A stretch of DNA of 28,500 nucleotides from assembly GCA_017545095.1 (NCBI GenBank), contig JAFYCU010000115.1, positions 1 to 28,500 of the forward strand, written 5' to 3'. Positions 23,824 through 28,500 of the stretch are shown here, piece by piece. A program made the translations under genes and the position numbers. Under the pieces are notes generated by a model, which worked only from the letters and a program-made list of their open reading frames with translations, ran no database searches and was not told the DNA's origin. The DNA is from Muribaculaceae bacterium (GTDB lineage: Bacteria; Bacteroidota; Bacteroidia; Bacteroidales; Muribaculaceae). Each line of letters starts with the position of its first letter. The first letter of the stretch is position 1.

Positions 23824-25350
23824 ATGAAAAAGCTTTTTCCAGAAAGGTTGCTGCTCATGCCATTGTGCTTGGCCTATTGTGCGTGTTGCCTTGGGCAACA
23901 GTTGACCGACAGCGTGGTTCTTGACCGTGTGCGACAGCGCAGCCTCCTGAGTGAGTCGGCACTGCAACTCGTGTGGCAGAACCCGGTCGTGGCTCAGTGG
24001 CAGCGCAATTATTCAATCAGCGACGTCGCCATCGGCTACCAGTGGCGACACGAGTCGCAGGCGGTGGTGGCTCAGCTGGGTAATCATGATGCGCAAGGCA
24101 CATTCGATGCCGAAACCCACATCAAACACCGCACCAGAACCTTGTGGGGACGCGCCCACTACGACAAAGGTTCAACGCGCGGCATCGCATGGAACGAGAC
24201 CAGCGACATCCACATGGTTTACCCTTATCTCATGGCCGACAGTGCGGTGCTGGCACCGATGCGGCACGAACGCTATGGCTTTGGCGGTGGTTATGCCGAC
24301 CATCGCGGCCGTTGGCAATGGGGCGGCGAGGTTGACTATCGCGCCGGACACTACTACCGCAACGTGGATCCGCGACCGCGCAACATCACGGCTTGCCTCA
24401 CCGTCAAGGGCGGGGTGGGGTGGTCGTTGTCGAGCCGTTATGTGGCGGCAGCGGCTCTGGCCTATCAGCGTTACAAGCAGACCAACGATGTGGTATTCTA
24501 TAGCGAGCTGGGAAAGGAGAAACTCTTTCATCTCACTGGCCTTGCCAACGATTATGGCCGCTTTGCCGGTGCGGGCGATGAGAGTTTCTACCGTGCGCAT
24601 CAGTGGCAGGTCATGGTGGGTGTGCATCCGTTTGCCAACCAAGGATTGTCTGTTGCCGCCAGGGCGAGCCGCATGTCGCTCGATAAGGTGCTCACATCGC
24701 TCAACAAGTTGCCGTTGGCACACATCGCTCAATGGGCTGTGGATGGCGAAATGGCCTGGCTCGAGCATTCGTGGAACACCAGGATGCGTGTTGAAGCATC
24801 GCGTCGCGTGGGACGTGAGAATATCTTCGGCGACCCGGCGGCTTCGGTCTATCCGATGATAGGCTCACTCGACATGTATCATGAGAACCGCTTTGCCGCG
24901 TGCCTCGATGGCGTGTGGCAGCACCGGTGGCGCAATGTCGACCTGGGGGTGAAACCCGCTGTGGACTACGCGCACGTCAACACCATCTATGCCGACCCGG
25001 CTGGCCGCCAATGCATCAACAGCCTCACCCCGGCCCTCGCACTGCGCGGCGGCTACCGCACACCATCCACCTATAGTACGCTGCATGTGCAATTCGCGTG
25101 GACTCACCCCGTGGAGCAAGAGTTGATGCTCAGCGGGGTGAAGGCGGAACTCACCGGGTTGCAACAGGTGCTGGAAAGCGACCACCGCTATGCATCCCAC
25201 AACCGCACGGCACTCAATGCTGCACTGGCCGTGCATGTGGCACTCAGCAACCGTTATGCCCTTCAAGCTGCTGTTGACTGGTGCTTCACACGTTACACGG
25301 CTGGCGCCGTAGCCCATAGGCTCAAAAGCAGTGTGGCAATTATCTTTTAA
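23824..25350 (+). CDS. DUF6850 family outer-membrane beta-barrel protein
   Basis: 508 residues from the ATG at 23824, chosen because MKKLFPERLLLMPLCLAYCA is a signal sequence cleaved near LGQ; the longer frame adds 31 residues overlapping the previous gene. The chain alternates polar and hydrophobic residues with many aromatic strand ends and finishes VAIIF, as a barrel should. Segments such as HYYRNVDPRPRNIT, VGWSLSSRYVAAAALAYQRY and LGKEKLFHLTGLANDYGRFA fit the DUF6850 family known beside DUF4876. Function is unknown. It sits 37 bp after the DUF4876 gene and 47 bp before the M16 peptidase, so it is clearly in the same operon. It could be an export or ligand-release channel, or a surface scaffold. 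Confidence 0.8.
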   Translation: MKKLFPERLLLMPLCLAYCACCLGQQLTDSVVLDRVRQRSLLSESALQLVWQNPVVAQWQRNYSISDVAIGYQWRHESQAVVAQLGNHDAQGTFDAETHIKHRTRTLWGRAHYDKGSTRGIAWNETSDIHMVYPYLMADSAVLAPMRHERYGFGGGYADHRGRWQWGGEVDYRAGHYYRNVDPRPRNITACLTVKGGVGWSLSSRYVAAAALAYQRYKQTNDVVFYSELGKEKLFHLTGLANDYGRFAGAGDESFYRAHQWQVMVGVHPFANQGLSVAARASRMSLDKVLTSLNKLPLAHIAQWAVDGEMAWLEHSWNTRMRVEASRRVGRENIFGDPAASVYPMIGSLDMYHENRFAACLDGVWQHRWRNVDLGVKPAVDYAHVNTIYADPAGRQCINSLTPALALRGGYRTPSTYSTLHVQFAWTHPVEQELMLSGVKAELTGLQQVLESDHRYASHNRTALNAALAVHVALSNRYALQAAVDWCFTRYTAGAVAHRLKSSVAIIF

Positions 25351-25397
25351 TCCCCTTGTTGACTAATATAATCTGTTGAAAACAAAAAATTGATATA

Positions 25398-28211
25398 ATG
25401 AAAAGCTTTAGAATCCTATTCTTGGCCCTCGTGGCCTTCTCGGCCCTGGCGCAGGCTGCCGAGGTTCCTGTCGACCCGGCTGTGCGCATGGGCACACTGC
25501 CCAATGGCTTGACCTACTATGTGCGCCACAACAACTTCCCCGAGCATCATGCCGACTTCTTCATCGCCCAGCGCGTGGGCTCGATTCAGGAGGAGGACAA
25601 TCAGCGCGGATTGGCCCATTTTCTTGAGCACATGTGCTTCAACGGCACGAAACACTTTCCGGGCAATACGCTCATCAGCTACATGGAGTCAATCGGGGTG
25701 AAATTCGGGGCCAACCTCAATGCCTACACCTCGACCGATGAAACCGTCTACAACATCAGCGATGTGCCCACCCACCGGCGCTCGGTGCTCGATTCCTGCT
25801 TCCTGGTGTTGAGCGACTGGAGCCACGATTTGTCGCTAAAAGGCAAAGATATTGACGAGGAACGGGGGGTGATCGAGGGTGAGTGGCGGCATCGCACCTC
25901 GGCCGCCAACCGAATGCTGGAACGTGCATTGCCCACGCTGTATCCCGGCAGCCGCTATGGCCAGCGCATGCCCATCGGCACCATGGATGTGGTGAAGAAC
26001 TTCAAGCACAAGCAACTGCGCGACTATTACAAGAAATGGTACCACCCCAGCAACCAGTGCATTATTGTGGTGGGCGACATCGAGCCCGACTATGCCGTGG
26101 CCAAGATTCATGAGCTCTTCGCCGGAGTCAAGCCTCCCAAGCACGCGGCCCCGGTGGTGCGCGAGTCTGTCCCCGACAATGCTTCGCTCATTGCCACTGT
26201 GCAGACCGACCCCGAGCAACCGTCGACGAGTGTGCGCTTGCTCTTCAAGCACGACGACCTCACAGCCGGTGTCGATGGCGAACAATGGCTCAGAAACGAC
26301 TATTTGAATTTTGCCGTAACAACAATGCTCAATGGGCGATTTGTCGACCTCAAGCAACTGCCCGAGGCTCCGTTCACCCATGTGTCGGTCACCGACCGCG
26401 ACTACCTCATCAGCCGCACCCGGCAGGCCCTGCAATTCACCGCCTTGAGCAAGAGCGGTCAGGCGGCTTCCACCATGCAGTGGATGGCGCGAGAGGTGAA
26501 ACGTGCCACCGAGCATGGCTTCACCGAGGCCGAAATGTTGCGGGCGCGAAACACCTACGACGGCGCACTCAACAAGCTCTACCGCGAGCGCACACGCTAT
26601 TCCAACACACGATATGCGCGTGATTATGTGCGTGCCTATCTTGATGGCGAACCCATTCCCAGCATCGATGACAACTGCGCCATCATGCGCCGAATCATCG
26701 ACGAGGTATCGCTCCAAGAGGTGAACGACCATCTGCGCCGCTTGGTGAGCGACACCGACCGCAACGTGGTGCTCATGGCCTACGCTCCCGACAAGGCCGG
26801 TGAGCCGGTACCCACCGAGCAGGCGCTTATCGACGCGTTCCACGCCGGCCGTGCCGAGCGCGTGGAGGCTTACGTCGACACGCTGCACGCCACCACGCTC
26901 CAGCTTCACGATGTGTGGGAAGGCACCATTGTCGACGAAAAACCCGTCCCCGAGTTCGATGCCACCGAGTGGACACTGTCGAATGGCATTCATGTTATGG
27001 TGAAGCACACCCTTATCGCTCCGGGCGAGGTGGTCATTGCCGGCGCAGGGCCGGGCGGACTGTCGCAGAACTATCGCCCCGAAGATGCCCCCTCAATCAA
27101 GGCTTTCGCGCAGCTGGCCGGCACTTTTGCCTTTGGCGGCATTTCGAGCAGCAACCTCAAGAAGTATTTTGCCGGGAAAGATGCCACCATGCGCACGTTT
27201 TTCAGCAAAACCGAGGAGGGCTTCCAGGGAGCCGCCTCACGGCGCGACTTGGAGACGGCCTTTCAGTTGCTCTATATGCGGCTCACGGCCCCGCAGAAAG
27301 ACGAGCGCGCCTATGCCGCCTGGCTCGAGAACCAGCGCAGCAGCCTCGCCAACCGGGCCGCCGACCCGAAATATGAGTTTGCCGACTCGATTTTCGCCGG
27401 GGTCTATGACCACCACCCCTTGGCAGGCGAACGTCTCACCAACGACGAGATTGAGCGCACCAACATCGACCGCGTGCTGGAGATTTACCGCGACCGCTTT
27501 GCCGATGTGAGCGATATGACGGTGTATCTGGTTGGCGACTTCGACCTCGACTCGCTGCGCCTGCTCACACAGCGCTACCTCGCCTCACTGCCTGGTGGCG
27601 GCCGACATGAGCAGCCGCGCGACATCGGGTTCCGTGTGTTCACGGGCGAGCACGACAACGCTTGGAGCCGCGCCATGCAGAACCCGCAGGACAAGGTCTA
27701 TTATTTCTGGACCGGGGCTTGCGACTACACCCTGCGCAATGCCTTGCTGGCGCAAATCACCAGCCAGGTGTTCAAGGAGATTTTCCGCGACGAGATTCGC
27801 GAGAAACGTGGCTGGACCTACCACGTGGACACGCATTGCAGCATCACCACCGACTACAACGGCAACGACCAGCCCGTGATTTTCATGCCGCTCAACGTCA
27901 CGGTCACCGCCGGCAAGGCACAAGACACGCGGCAAGTCGTCGAGCAGGCCATGGCCGCTGTGGTGGAGCACGGCATCACCAGCCAGCAACTTGACAAGGC
28001 CAAGGAATATCTGCGCAAGGTGCACGACGAAAGCCTCAACGACAACACCTACTGGATGGACATCATGCGACGCTACACCAAATTTGGCATCAATTTCGAC
28101 CGCGACTACCTCGTCACCCTCGATGCCATCACCACCCACGAGGTGCAACAGTTCGTGGCCGACCACATTGGCACCGGCGGCCGCCTACGCCTAACCATGA
28201 CCGCGGAATAA
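25398..28211 (+). CDS. Secreted M16 (pitrilysin/insulinase) family zinc metallopeptidase
   Basis: 937 residues with signal peptide MKSFRILFLALVAFSALAQA. The N-terminal M16 half has the inverted zinc motif HFLEH (H74, E77, H78) in GLAHFLEHMCFNGTKHFPGN. The third ligand is probably Glu155 in DIDEERGVIEGE, 77 residues on as in pitrilysin. The C-terminal half is a second, inactive M16 pair lacking HxxEH but keeping the substrate-binding RDEIREKRGWTYHV. Two homologous halves in one chain form the clam-shell chamber that degrades peptides or small proteins. The signal peptide places it in the periplasm. As the last gene of the receptor operon, it resembles in logic the Fus system of Pectobacterium, in which a TonB receptor imports ferredoxin and an M16 protease cleaves it; that analogy is inference. 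Confidence 0.95.
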   Translation: MKSFRILFLALVAFSALAQAAEVPVDPAVRMGTLPNGLTYYVRHNNFPEHHADFFIAQRVGSIQEEDNQRGLAHFLEHMCFNGTKHFPGNTLISYMESIGVKFGANLNAYTSTDETVYNISDVPTHRRSVLDSCFLVLSDWSHDLSLKGKDIDEERGVIEGEWRHRTSAANRMLERALPTLYPGSRYGQRMPIGTMDVVKNFKHKQLRDYYKKWYHPSNQCIIVVGDIEPDYAVAKIHELFAGVKPPKHAAPVVRESVPDNASLIATVQTDPEQPSTSVRLLFKHDDLTAGVDGEQWLRNDYLNFAVTTMLNGRFVDLKQLPEAPFTHVSVTDRDYLISRTRQALQFTALSKSGQAASTMQWMAREVKRATEHGFTEAEMLRARNTYDGALNKLYRERTRYSNTRYARDYVRAYLDGEPIPSIDDNCAIMRRIIDEVSLQEVNDHLRRLVSDTDRNVVLMAYAPDKAGEPVPTEQALIDAFHAGRAERVEAYVDTLHATTLQLHDVWEGTIVDEKPVPEFDATEWTLSNGIHVMVKHTLIAPGEVVIAGAGPGGLSQNYRPEDAPSIKAFAQLAGTFAFGGISSSNLKKYFAGKDATMRTFFSKTEEGFQGAASRRDLETAFQLLYMRLTAPQKDERAYAAWLENQRSSLANRAADPKYEFADSIFAGVYDHHPLAGERLTNDEIERTNIDRVLEIYRDRFADVSDMTVYLVGDFDLDSLRLLTQRYLASLPGGGRHEQPRDIGFRVFTGEHDNAWSRAMQNPQDKVYYFWTGACDYTLRNALLAQITSQVFKEIFRDEIREKRGWTYHVDTHCSITTDYNGNDQPVIFMPLNVTVTAGKAQDTRQVVEQAMAAVVEHGITSQQLDKAKEYLRKVHDESLNDNTYWMDIMRRYTKFGINFDRDYLVTLDAITTHEVQQFVADHIGTGGRLRLTMTAE

Positions 28212-28500
28212 AAGAAGCGAGCCGTAGGGCCTCTCCAAACCCCTCTTGGAGGGGCTACCCGCTGCAATGCCGAATCCTGTAGAGCCGCATCCATGACTTC
28301 ACATCGAAAAAAATGCGTGGTTGTGAATAACTTTTCTGCTCTGCATTTATATTGATATGCAATTCAAGTTTCGCAGGTTGCATAGCTTTGACAATGAGCG
28401 AATTGTTCGTTTGTTGGCCCTCTACAAGACCCGTCGCAGAGTGTGACCGCCATCCCCATGGCACCCGAAGGTGTATCAAAAGTGTGGAACATTGGATTCA
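28212..28500. other. Intergenic tail of the window with short hairpin
   Basis: No gene is supported; the one minus-strand open frame (28255-28479) resembles nothing and looks accidental. CCCCTC/GAGGGG (28240-28245 and 28249-28254, loop TTG), 28 bp past the M16 stop, forms a compact GC hairpin. It could end the operon, although no T-run follows on the plus strand. Downstream is A/T-rich (28310-28400) and may hold the promoter of the next gene. Confidence 0.45.

Noticed and set aside
25836..27008. 390-codon minus-strand frame inside the M16 gene
   Set aside because: Antisense shadow of a GC-rich gene; the plus strand holds HFLEH and the full M16 fold.
28310..28400. Imperfect palindrome around GCATTTATATTGATATGC as a regulator site
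   Set aside because: Only the outer four bases pair well, and A/T-rich intergenic sequence gives such matches by chance.

Overview
The window reads as a chromosomal segment of a Bacteroidales bacterium, most like Prevotellaceae or Muribaculaceae. The reasons are a SusC/SusD pair, -7 elements of the Bacteroidetes type (TAnnTTTG, three of them with an upstream TTTG or ATTG at 19-20 bp), the Bacteroidales-restricted families DUF4876 and DUF6850, a Spi/C10 protease, and secreted proteins that end in dockerin-like repeats or a Por-type sorting tail. The genus is inference. No rRNA, tRNA, CRISPR array, integrase or insertion sequence was seen.

Layout. (1) 1-5089, minus strand: the N-terminal two thirds of an iron-type alcohol dehydrogenase, preceded by a SusD lipoprotein and a SusC receptor (order of transcription SusC, SusD, dehydrogenase). 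(2) 5090-8108, minus: a compact five-gene operon with a clear promoter (8078-8108): Tat-type FMN reductase, VOC protein, pyridoxamine-phosphate-oxidase/Nim-like protein, truncated YgbA-like protein, HAD phosphatase. A 51-bp element occurs twice around it. (3) 8192-11475, minus: an AraC regulator, a lipoprotein alpha/beta hydrolase and an exported cyclophilin-like/flavodoxin/dockerin fusion. Regions 2 and 3 together look like a redox or detoxification locus whose flavoproteins are partly placed outside the cytoplasm. (4) 11946-15284, plus: a 1112-residue secreted C10 cysteine protease with a dockerin-like C-terminus, converging through a 19-bp hairpin on (5) 15490-19427, minus: two paralogous secreted beta-propeller-like proteins. 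One carries a Big_2 domain and a Por-type tail. The other should carry a dockerin-like tail but is split from it by a frameshift. (6) 19606-28211, plus: a four-gene operon (TonB-dependent receptor, DUF4876 lipoprotein, DUF6850 outer-membrane barrel, M16 metallopeptidase), divergent from region 5 with back-to-back promoters.

The best candidates for undescribed biology are the receptor/DUF4876/DUF6850/M16 operon, which could import and cleave a peptide or protein ligand, and the exported flavodoxin fusion with its companion reductase. A third theme is the sharing of a dockerin-like C-terminal module by three unrelated secreted proteins within 6 kb, with no cohesin in view.
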